Below, piece by piece: positions 7,302 through 13,038 of a stretch of 14,887 bases of DNA; the stretch's first letter is position 1, and each line of letters begins with the position of its first letter. This stretch comes from VRUE01 sp036524775 (lineage in GTDB: Bacteria; Actinomycetota; Thermoleophilia; Solirubrobacterales; 70-9). Where the stretch lies: assembly GCA_036524775.1 (NCBI GenBank), contig DATDBO010000014.1, positions 1-14,887 on the forward strand, given 5' to 3'. The position numbers and the translations under genes are program-made. The notes beneath the pieces are model-generated. The model worked only from the letters and a program-made list of their open reading frames with translations, was not told where the DNA came from and did not search any database.

Positions 7302-8704
7302 CAGGGTTCCCCTGGCGACTTGGTCGCACTATTTGCGACCAAGTCGCCAAGCTCGACTTGGACCGCCGCGCCGAGCGCGTCGGCAAGGGCGTCGATCTGG
7401 GCGCGGGTCCTGCGCTCGGTGATCGCCACCAGCAGGCCGTCCTCGTACTCGGGGTAGTCGCGGCCGAGCGGATAGCCGGCGGCGATGCCGCGCTCGGCGC
7501 AACGCTCGAGCACCCTCTCGACGGGCGCGTCGAGGCGCAGGGCGAGCTCGCGCGCGACCGGCGCCTCGTGCAACAGCTCGACCCCCTCGACGGCGGCCAA
7601 CCGCTCGCGCGCGTAGGCGGTGCGCCGCACCAGCAGCTCGCCCAGCTCGCGGAAGCCCTCGCGCCCCAGCCAGGCGAGATGGATCGTCGCCGCCAGGGCG
7701 TTGAGCGCCTGCGCGGTGCAGATGTTGTGCGTCGCCTTCTCGCGGCGGATGTGCTGCTCGCGCGTCTGCAGGGCCAGGACGAAGCCGCGCCGGCCGTCGA
7801 CGTCGTCGGTTTCTCCGGCGATCCGCCCGGGCATCCGCCGCATCAGCTCCTCCGTGCCGCAGAAGAACCCGAACGAGGGACCGCCGAAGTCGAGCCGGTT
7901 GCCGAGCGGCTGGCCCTCGCCGAGGGCGACGTCGGCCCCCTGCTCGCCCGGCGGCTTCAGCACCCCGAGCGTCATCGGGTCGACGGCGACGACCAGCAGT
8001 GCGCCGTGCTCCCTGGCCGCCGCGCCGAGCGACTCCACGTCCTCGATTGCACCGAGGAAGTTGGGGCTCTGCAGGAAGACCGCGGCGGTTTCGTCGTCGA
8101 CCGCCCCCGCCAGGACCGCCGCATCGGTCAGCCCGTCCTCCAGCCCAACCTCGACCACCTCGGCGCCAAAGCCCACCGCGTAGGTAGCGAGCGTCTCGCG
8201 GCTGTGCGGATGCAAGCCCCGGGAGACGACGAAGCGGCGGCGCCCCTTGGTCGCGCCGATCGCCAGGTAGCCGGCCGAGGCCACCGACGAGGGGCCCTCG
8301 TAGAGCCCGGCGTTGGAGACCGGCAGCCCGGTCAGCTCCGACATCATCGTCTGGAACTCGAACATCGCCTGCAGTCCGCCCTGCGAGATCTCCGGCTGGT
8401 AGGGCGTGTAGGGGGTGAGGAACTCGCTGCGCTGCGTGATCGCGTCGACGATCGCCGGCACGTAGTGGTCGTACATGCCCGCGCCGAGGAAGCAGACCTG
8501 CTCCTCGCAGTCGGCGTTGCGCGCCGCCAGCTCGGCGAGCCGTTCATAGACCTCGGCCTCGCTCATCCCCTCCGGCAGCGCCAGGGGCCGGTCGAGGCGC
8601 AGCTCGGCGGGGATCTGCTCGAACAACTCAGCGGTCGACTCGACGCCGATCGCGGCGAGCATCTCGGCCCGGTCGGCCGGCGTGGCGGAGGTGTAGCGAC
8701 TCAC
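7301..8704 (-). CDS. gcvPA: Glycine dehydrogenase (decarboxylating) subunit 1
   Basis: GcvPA is the non-PLP-lysine half of the split glycine cleavage P protein and forms the active site together with GcvPB. The 467 residues start SRYTSATPADRAEMLAAIG, like other family members. CFLGAGMYDHYVPAIVD (71-87) and TPYTPYQPEISQGGLQAMFE (97-116) are hallmark stretches. VSNAGLYEGPSSVASA (129-144) replaces the commoner NASLYDGATA pattern. Residues 452-464 are encoded inside a perfect 15-bp palindrome, and the last 20 or so residues look like an added tail. The GTG at 8704 fits the family N-terminus, but no Shine-Dalgarno precedes it; a long hairpin ends 6 bases ahead. The nearest promoter-like match is CAGACT, 7 bases before the GTG, one base off TANNNT. 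The stop overlaps the gcvPB start by one base. Confidence 0.97.
   Translation of the reverse strand: MSRYTSATPADRAEMLAAIGVESTAELFEQIPAELRLDRPLALPEGMSEAEVYERLAELAARNADCEEQVCFLGAGMYDHYVPAIVDAITQRSEFLTPYTPYQPEISQGGLQAMFEFQTMMSELTGLPVSNAGLYEGPSSVASAGYLAIGATKGRRRFVVSRGLHPHSRETLATYAVGFGAEVVEVGLEDGLTDAAVLAGAVDDETAAVFLQSPNFLGAIEDVESLGAAAREHGALLVVAVDPMTLGVLKPPGEQGADVALGEGQPLGNRLDFGGPSFGFFCGTEELMRRMPGRIAGETDDVDGRRGFVLALQTREQHIRREKATHNICTAQALNALAATIHLAWLGREGFRELGELLVRRTAYARERLAAVEGVELLHEAPVARELALRLDAPVERVLERCAERGIAAGYPLGRDYPEYEDGLLVAITERRTRAQIDALADALGAAVQVELGDLVANSATKSPGEP
7313..7349. repeat. Perfect 15-bp palindrome with 7-base loop inside the 3' end of gcvPA
   Basis: The plus strand reads TGGCGACTTGGTCGC (7313-7327), a 7-base loop ACTATTT, then GCGACCAAGTCGCCA (7335-7349); the arms are perfectly complementary. 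In the transcript the hairpin ends 11 bases before the gcvPB ATG, just upstream of its probable ribosome binding site. It encodes GcvPA residues 452-464. There is no T-run for termination. It looks like an inserted REP-like element or an RNA structure tuning gcvPB translation; I see no second copy in this window. Confidence 0.7.
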
Positions 8705-8710
8705 GCAGCA

Positions 8711-8805
8711 GAGTCTGCCGTATGAACCGGGTGTGCGACTGGCGCGCGCCGCACCGCGAAGCGTCCGCCGCCGCCAGGCGTGCGGCCGGTTCCTACGGCA
8801 GACTC
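8711..8805. repeat. Long inverted repeat (20-bp arms, one mismatch) between gcvH and gcvPA
   Basis: Left arm 8711-8730 (GAGTCTGCCGTATGAACCGG) and right arm 8786-8805 (CCGGTTCCTACGGCAGACTC) pair in 19 of 20 positions; the mismatch is 8723/8793. Inside, 8739-8744 and 8772-8777 add a 6-bp stem. The remaining loop is GC-rich and may fold further. It fills most of the 131-base gcvH-gcvPA gap and ends 6 bases before the gcvPA GTG. It could be a degenerate miniature repeat or an mRNA structure controlling gcvPA. I see no target-site duplication. Confidence 0.65.
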
Positions 8806-8835
8806 CAGGCTACGGGAGGCCGGTGAGGCCGCGGA

Positions 8836-9237
8836 TCAATCGTTTTCCAGCAACTTGCGGTATTCCTCGGCATCGAGCAGCGACCCGGCCTCGCTGGGGG
8901 CGGTCAGCTTCACCTTGACCAGCCAACCGTCGCCGTAGGGGTCCTCGTTGATCTTCTCCGGCGAGTCCGCGAGCGCGTCGTTCACCTCGACGATCTCGCC
9001 GGAGAGCGGCGCGATCACGTCGGAAACCGCCTTGACCGACTCGACCTCCGCGTAGGAGGAGTCTTTGTCGATCGCCGCGCCGACCTCGGGCGGGTCGTAG
9101 AAGACGACCTCGCCGAGGCTGTCCTGCGCGTACCAGGTGATTCCCAGGACGGCGTGCTCGTCCCCCTCCAGGCGGGCCCAGTCGTGCTGGTCGTGGTAGA
9201 GCAGCTCGTCTGGGTAGCTGGCGTCGGCCAAGGTCAT
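8836..9237 (-). CDS. gcvH: Glycine cleavage system H protein
   Basis: GcvH is the small lipoylated carrier that shuttles the aminomethyl group and reducing equivalents between the P, T and L proteins. The 133 residues match the family. LYHDQHDWARLEGDEHAVLG (13-32) and GITWYAQDSLGEVVFYDPPE (32-51) are the conserved opening strands. The lipoylation site is Lys69 in YAEVESVKAVSD. GEIVEVNDAL and INEDPYGDGWLVKVKL complete the signature. The ATG at 9237 overlaps the gcvT stop as ATGA; AAGGAG lies only 2 bases before the ATG, closer than usual but supporting this start. The frame is open upstream inside gcvT, but homology starts here. It is followed by the long inverted repeat and then gcvPA. Confidence 0.97.
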   Translation of the reverse strand: MTLADASYPDELLYHDQHDWARLEGDEHAVLGITWYAQDSLGEVVFYDPPEVGAAIDKDSSYAEVESVKAVSDVIAPLSGEIVEVNDALADSPEKINEDPYGDGWLVKVKLTAPSEAGSLLDAEEYRKLLEND

Positions 9238-10313
9238 TTCTCCTTCCGGGATGAGGGACTCTCGTATAGCGGCTTGGACGCTACCCGGGCGGCGCGGCGC
9301 TTGCCCCGCACGTCGATCTCCACCGCAGTCCCCGGCTCGGCCAGGTCGCTGCGCACGTACGCCAGGCCGATGCCAACCTCGAGCGAGGGCGAGAAGCTGC
9401 CGCTCGTGACGACGCCGACCTCGTCTCCCTCGGCAAGCACCGGATTGCCCTGTCGGGGGATGCCGGCGCCCTCGATCCTGAACGGCGCAAGGCGCTCCGC
9501 CGTGCCCTCGGCGCGCGCCCGCGCCACCGCCTCGGCGCCAACGAACCCGGTTGCCTCGACGCAGCACCAGCCGAGGCCGGCTTCGATCGGGTTGCGGTCG
9601 GGGGAGAGATCGTTGCCATGCAGGTGGAAGCAGGCCTCGAGCCGCAGCGTGTCGCGGGCGGCGAGACCGCAGGGGACGACGCCGGCGTCGAGCAGCTCGG
9701 CCCAGATCGGCGGCGCGACCTCGGGGTCGATCAGCAGCTCGACCCCGTCCTCGCCGGTGTAGCCGGTGCCGCAGGCGAGCGCCGGGCGGCCGCCGATACG
9801 GACGCCGGCGGCGCGCATCCGCGCCGGCAGGTCGATGTCCATGGTCGCGCCGGCGATGGCGCGGGCATGCGGGCCCTGCACGGCGAGCATCGCGTAGCGA
9901 TCGGCGACATCGCGCACGGCGACGTCGAATCCGCGACTCCAGCGGCCGAACCAGTCGAGGTCGGCGGCATGGTTGGCCGAGTTGGTGACGAGCAGCCAGC
10001 GGTCGCCGCCGAGGCGGTAGGCGAAGAGGTCGTCGAGCACACCCCCCTCCTCGTCGCAGAGGCAGGAGTACTGCGCGCCGCCGATGTCGATCGCGGCGAC
10101 ATCGTTGGAGAGCACCCGCTGCAGGAAAGGGAGCGCCCCCGGCCCCTCCACCTCGACCTCGCCCATGTGCGAGACGTCGAACATCCCAGCATGGGTCCGC
10201 ACCGCCGAGTGCTCCTCCCGCACTCCCTCGTACTGCACAGGCATCTCCCAGCCGGCGAAATCGACGAGCTTGGCGCCCGCGGCCACATGCTGCTCGTACA
10301 ACGGCGTTCTCAC
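9234..10313 (-). CDS. gcvT: Glycine cleavage system T protein (aminomethyltransferase)
   Basis: GcvT transfers the aminomethyl carbon from GcvH to tetrahydrofolate, releasing ammonia and forming 5,10-methylene-THF. The 359 residues are typical. The protein opens with family-typical RTPLYEQHVAAGAKLVDFAG (2-21), then WEMPVQY, GMFDVSHMGEVEVEGP (43-58), GGVLDDL (90-96, acidic folate-site residues) and VTNSANHAADLDW. TGYTGEDGVELL and GLAARDTLRLEA lie further on, with NPIEAGLGW before the C-terminal barrel. The start is GTG at 10313, only 14 bases after the ftsZ stop. There is no Shine-Dalgarno, but TAGCCT lies 7 bases before the GTG, so the gene may have its own leaderless promoter as well as read-through from ftsZ. 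I see no glycine riboswitch upstream; the gap is far too short for one. Confidence 0.97.
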   Translation of the reverse strand: MRTPLYEQHVAAGAKLVDFAGWEMPVQYEGVREEHSAVRTHAGMFDVSHMGEVEVEGPGALPFLQRVLSNDVAAIDIGGAQYSCLCDEEGGVLDDLFAYRLGGDRWLLVTNSANHAADLDWFGRWSRGFDVAVRDVADRYAMLAVQGPHARAIAGATMDIDLPARMRAAGVRIGGRPALACGTGYTGEDGVELLIDPEVAPPIWAELLDAGVVPCGLAARDTLRLEACFHLHGNDLSPDRNPIEAGLGWCCVEATGFVGAEAVARARAEGTAERLAPFRIEGAGIPRQGNPVLAEGDEVGVVTSGSFSPSLEVGIGLAYVRSDLAEPGTAVEIDVRGKRRAARVASKPLYESPSSRKEK

Positions 10314-10320
10314 GCCGCGC

Positions 10321-10326
10321 AGGCTA
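10321..10326 (-). promoter_or_regulatory. Candidate leaderless -10 box for gcvT
   Basis: The minus strand reads TAGCCT, 7 bases (GCGCGGC), then the gcvT GTG. It lies just after the ftsZ TAA stop. This is the fourth TANNNT at leaderless distance in the window. No -35 is recognisable inside the end of ftsZ. Confidence 0.42.
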
Positions 10327-10327
10327 T

Positions 10328-11407
10328 TTATTCCTTGAGGAAGCCGGGGACGTCGATGTCGTCGTCGCTCACCCGCAGTTTGCGGATGTCGGTGTCCTCG
10401 GCGGAGATCCGCGGCCTGCTCTCGTAGCGGCGGCGGACGCGCTGCGGCGAGCGGGCGAGCAGCTCGAAGCCCTCGAAGCCGGTGGCGATCACGGTGACGC
10501 GGACCTCGTCGCGCATCGACTGGTCGACGACCGAGCCGAAGATGATGTTGGCGTTGTCGTCGGCTTCCGCCTGGACCAGCTGCGCGGCCTCGTTGACCTC
10601 GAACAGGCCGAGGTCCTCGGGGCCGGTGATGTTGAGCAGCATCCCGGTGGCGCCCTTGATCGACTCCTCGATCAAGGGCGAGGTGACGGCGGCCTTGGCG
10701 GCGTCGACCGCGCGCGACTCGCCGGAAGCGGAGCCGACGCCCATCAGCGCCGAGCCGGCGTCGCGCATGATCGTGCGCACGTCGGCGAAGTCGAGGTTGA
10801 TCAGGCCGGGGATCGTGATCAGGTCGGTGATCCCCTGCACGCCCTGGCGGAGGATGTCGTCGGCCTGCCGGAAGGCCTCGAGGACGGAGGTCCGACGCTC
10901 CACGGCCTGCAAAAGCTTCTCGTTGGGGACGATGATCAGGGTGTCGACGTTGTTGCGCAGCTTCTCGATCCCCTCGAGCGCCTGCTGCATTCGTCGTTTG
11001 CCCTCGAACTCGAACGGCTTGGTGACCGCGCCGACGGTCAGCGCGCCGATCTCCTCCTTGGCGATCTCGGCGATGATCGGCGCCGAGCCGGTGCCGGTGC
11101 CGCCGCCCTCTCCGGCGGTGACGAAGACCATGTCGGCGCCCTTCAGCGCCTCCTTGATCTCGTCGCGGCTCTCGGCCGCGGCGCCCGCGCCAACCTCGGG
11201 GTTGCCGCCCGCGCCGAGGCCGCGGGTCAGCTCCTGGCCGATCGAGAGCTTGATGTCGGCGTCGCAGGCCTGCAGAGCCTGCGCGTCGGTGTTGACGGCG
11301 ACGAACTCGACGCCGCGAATTCCGGCGTCGACCATGCGGCTGACGGCATTGGTACCGCCGCCGCCGGCGCCGACGACCTTGATTACGGCCAGGTAAGTGG
11401 ATTCCAT
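10328..11407 (-). CDS. ftsZ: Cell division protein FtsZ
   Basis: FtsZ is the tubulin-like GTPase that polymerises into the division ring. I prefer the ATG at 11407 (359 residues) because it gives the family start MESTYLAVIKVVGAGGGGTN; a GTG 18 codons upstream is possible. The tubulin signature GGGTGTG is at 101-107 and the T7 loop NLDFADV at 204-210 supplies the catalytic acidic residues (Asp206, Asp209). The core ends near 311. The linker (about 312-347) is short and rich in Arg and Ser, and the C-terminal peptide DDDIDVPGFLKE (348-359) matches the actinobacterial DDLDVPxFL motif that binds partners such as SepF. A consensus-like promoter lies about 85-110 bases upstream. The Shine-Dalgarno is weak (AAGGG, 11 bases away). 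The stop lies 14 bases before gcvT rather than the sepF-cluster genes usual in Actinobacteria. Confidence 0.98.
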   Translation of the reverse strand: MESTYLAVIKVVGAGGGGTNAVSRMVDAGIRGVEFVAVNTDAQALQACDADIKLSIGQELTRGLGAGGNPEVGAGAAAESRDEIKEALKGADMVFVTAGEGGGTGTGSAPIIAEIAKEEIGALTVGAVTKPFEFEGKRRMQQALEGIEKLRNNVDTLIIVPNEKLLQAVERRTSVLEAFRQADDILRQGVQGITDLITIPGLINLDFADVRTIMRDAGSALMGVGSASGESRAVDAAKAAVTSPLIEESIKGATGMLLNITGPEDLGLFEVNEAAQLVQAEADDNANIIFGSVVDQSMRDEVRVTVIATGFEGFELLARSPQRVRRRYESRPRISAEDTDIRKLRVSDDDIDVPGFLKE

Positions 11408-11450
11408 CTTGAGTTGAGCCCTTGTTCCGTCCGAGGCTTCAGCAATGCTT

Positions 11451-11465
11451 GAGGGTCCCACCCTC
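11451..11465 (-). promoter_or_regulatory. Small hairpin in the ftsZ leader
   Basis: GAGGGT and ACCCTC (6 bp, perfect) flank a 3-base loop. It lies in the presumed untranslated leader of ftsZ, between the predicted transcription start near 11484 and the ATG. It could modulate ftsZ mRNA stability or be chance; no function is shown. Confidence 0.3.
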
Positions 11466-11490
11466 TGCTGCTACCGCGGAAATTGCGCTC

Positions 11491-11519
11491 AACGTAGGGC
11501 ATTTCGGCGGGTCTGTCAA
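11491..11519 (-). promoter_or_regulatory. Housekeeping-sigma promoter for ftsZ
   Basis: On the minus strand TTGACA (11519-11514, a perfect -35) is followed by exactly 17 bases and TACGTT (11496-11491, fits TANNNT). Transcription would start near 11484, giving a leader of about 77 bases. It is the only clear two-box promoter in the window and gives ftsZ and the downstream gcv genes expression independent of the mur genes. Confidence 0.72.
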
Positions 11520-11581
11520 ACGCCCGGCAGACATCGTGCAAGGGCGAACTCTGAAGTGCTACTTGAGGGTTTGGCTAGTCT

Positions 11582-11600
11582 AACCCTGTGGTCGAGGGTT
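11582..11600 (-). terminator. Hairpin just after ftsQ (weak terminator candidate)
   Basis: AACCCT (minus 11600-11595), a 7-base loop and AGGGTT (11587-11582) form a perfect 6-bp stem starting at the last base of the ftsQ stop codon. The sequence after it is only mildly AT-rich (AGACTAGCC) with no T-run, so termination would be partial or factor-dependent. Confidence 0.3.
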
Positions 11601-12127
11601 CATTCGACGGGCGGAAGCGTATGCCCAGAGCCGCCTACGGCTGGGCGTCGCGGCGCGTGCAGGTCGACATAATCCAGCGCTTCGATCGACGGATCGGCGA
11701 GCACGGCGGCGGCCGCCTTCCACTTCACCGCCGCTTGCGAGGCATCGCCGAAGCGCAGTTCGATCCCCGAGCGCAGCTCGACGTCGACCCCGCTTTCGCC
11801 GTAGTAGCTGCGCTCTATGGAGGGACGCAAGGGCGCGGGCGCGGCGCCGAGGACGCGCGCCTGCTCGAGGACCGGTCCGGCCAGCTCGCCGCTCTCGGGC
11901 GGCGCGGAGATCGGCAGGCTGGGCAGAGCCGCTTCTTCGGAGAGCGGGTACCAGGCGAGGATCTGGCCGTCGGGCCCCACCGCGACCGCGTCGACGCCGC
12001 TGCCGATCGTCGCCGTCGCCTGCGCAGCCCGCAATTGCGGTTCGACGGCCTTCTCGCGGACGCCGAGCCAGTAGACGAGAGCCGCGACGACGACGAGAGC
12101 GATGCCGACCGCCTGCCGGCGCCTCAC
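11600..12127 (-). CDS. ftsQ: FtsQ/DivIB-like cell division protein, apparently lacking the POTRA domain
   Basis: FtsQ is a single-pass membrane protein of the divisome that links FtsB/FtsL to septal wall synthesis. This one has 175 residues against roughly 250-310 usually. A short basic N-terminus (VRRRQ) precedes one membrane helix (about 6-23, AVGIALVVVAALVYWLGV). Instead of the roughly 70-residue POTRA domain, only about 25 residues separate the helix from a segment resembling the later FtsQ beta domain (VAVGPDGQILAWYPLSEEA, ALPSLPI). The C-terminal part, ELRSGIELRFGD, then KWKAAAAVL and YVDLHAPRRPAV, matches the FtsQ end well. The GTG at 12127 overlaps the murB stop as GTGA, so no room is left for a missing N-terminal exon-like piece. 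Identity rests on position plus C-terminal resemblance; a divergent FtsQ is the best reading. Confidence 0.75.
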   Translation of the reverse strand: MRRRQAVGIALVVVAALVYWLGVREKAVEPQLRAAQATATIGSGVDAVAVGPDGQILAWYPLSEEAALPSLPISAPPESGELAGPVLEQARVLGAAPAPLRPSIERSYYGESGVDVELRSGIELRFGDASQAAVKWKAAAAVLADPSIEALDYVDLHAPRRPAVGGSGHTLPPVE

Positions 12128-13038
12128 AGCTGCCAGCCCTCCGGCCAACGCACCTCGCCGAGCGTCTGCACCTCCGGCTCGAGCACGACGCCGAAGCGCT
12201 CATGCACACGGCGGCGGCCGGCCGCCATCAGCTCCAGCACCTCGGCCGTCGTCGCCCCGGCCGCGTTCTCGACGAAGTTCGCGTGCTTGGGCGAGAAGCG
12301 GGCGCCGCCGACCTGCAGTCCTTGGCAACCGGCCGCCTCGAGCAGCTGCCCCGCCGTGCGTCCCCCGGCGCGCTCGTCCTCGGGGTTCTTGAAGGTCGAG
12401 CCGAAGGTCTTGATCCCGGAGGGCTGCGCCTCGTGGCGCCGCTCTCGCATCCCGGCCATCGTCGCCTTGATCTCCTCGGGCTCGCCGGGCTCGAGCAAGA
12501 ACGAAGCGAACGCGACGACCTCCTCGGGGCGCAGGTTCGAGCGGCGGTACTCGAAGCCGAGCTGCTCGGGAGGACGCCGCTCGCGGCCGGCCGGCGTGAC
12601 GACGTCGACCCACTCGAGCACGCGGGCGAGCTCGCCCCCGTAGGCGTTGGCGTTCATCCTCACCGCGCCGCCGACCGTGCCGGGGATGTTGACCCCGAAC
12701 TCGAGGCCGGAGAGCCCCCACCCCGCCGCTTTGGCGGCCGCCGAGGGGAGCCTGGCGCCGCCGCCGCAGAGCAGCTGCTCGCCCCCCTGAGAGACGGTCG
12801 CCAGCTCGCCGTCGAGCTTCAGCGCCAGGCCGTGGAAGCCCTCGTCGGCGACCAGTAGGTTCGAGCCCGAGCCGACCACGCCGATCGGCAAGCCCTCCTC
12901 GCCGGCCCAGGCGAGGATCTGCTCCAGCGTTTCCCCGTCACCCGGTCGGGCGAACCACTCGGCCGCGCCGCCGGTGCGCACGGTCGTCAACCGCGCCAGC
13001 GGGAAGTCGCGCTCGACCGAGGCGGGAGGGTCGCTCAC
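12124..13038 (-). CDS. murB: UDP-N-acetylmuramate dehydrogenase
   Basis: MurB is a cytoplasmic FAD enzyme that uses NADPH to reduce UDP-GlcNAc-enolpyruvate to UDP-MurNAc. The 304 residues are normal. The N-terminal FAD-binding part has LTTVRTGGAAEWFARP (17-32) and GVVGSGSNLLV (53-63). GLEFGVNIPGTVGGAVRMNA (111-130) and NAYGGE are hallmark segments; the usual GIPG reads NIPG. YRRSNLR (165-171) is consistent with a type I enzyme. TFGSTFKNP (211-219) carries the catalytic Ser214, and LEPEVQTLG (287-294) the conserved Glu289. GARFSPKHANFVEN is also typical. The GTG start overlaps the murC stop (GTGA) and its own stop overlaps ftsQ (GTGA), so the whole mur-ftsQ block is translationally coupled. 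Confidence 0.97.
   Translation of the reverse strand: MSDPPASVERDFPLARLTTVRTGGAAEWFARPGDGETLEQILAWAGEEGLPIGVVGSGSNLLVADEGFHGLALKLDGELATVSQGGEQLLCGGGARLPSAAAKAAGWGLSGLEFGVNIPGTVGGAVRMNANAYGGELARVLEWVDVVTPAGRERRPPEQLGFEYRRSNLRPEEVVAFASFLLEPGEPEEIKATMAGMRERRHEAQPSGIKTFGSTFKNPEDERAGGRTAGQLLEAAGCQGLQVGGARFSPKHANFVENAAGATTAEVLELMAAGRRRVHERFGVVLEPEVQTLGEVRWPEGWQL

Noticed and set aside
7313..7349. Intrinsic terminator at the end of gcvPA
   Set aside because: The stem is strong but no T-run follows in either direction, and gcvPB starts immediately after it.
6108..8725. Long plus-strand open frames opposite gcvPB and gcvPA
   Set aside because: They mirror the codon periodicity of the real genes, lack conserved motifs, and have no ribosome binding site or promoter.
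8705..8835. Glycine riboswitch between gcvH and gcvPA
   Set aside because: The position inside the operon would be unusual, and I do not find the conserved purine-rich core of the glycine aptamer. The region is dominated by one long inverted repeat.
11408..11461. Upstream GTG start for ftsZ at 11461
   Set aside because: It would add 18 residues without similarity to FtsZ N-termini. The ATG at 11407 gives the family start, although its Shine-Dalgarno is weak.
11408..11599. MraZ-type repeated TGGG boxes upstream of ftsZ
   Set aside because: Only one TGGGA occurs (in GGTGGGACC); the regular series of three or more boxes typical for MraZ is absent.
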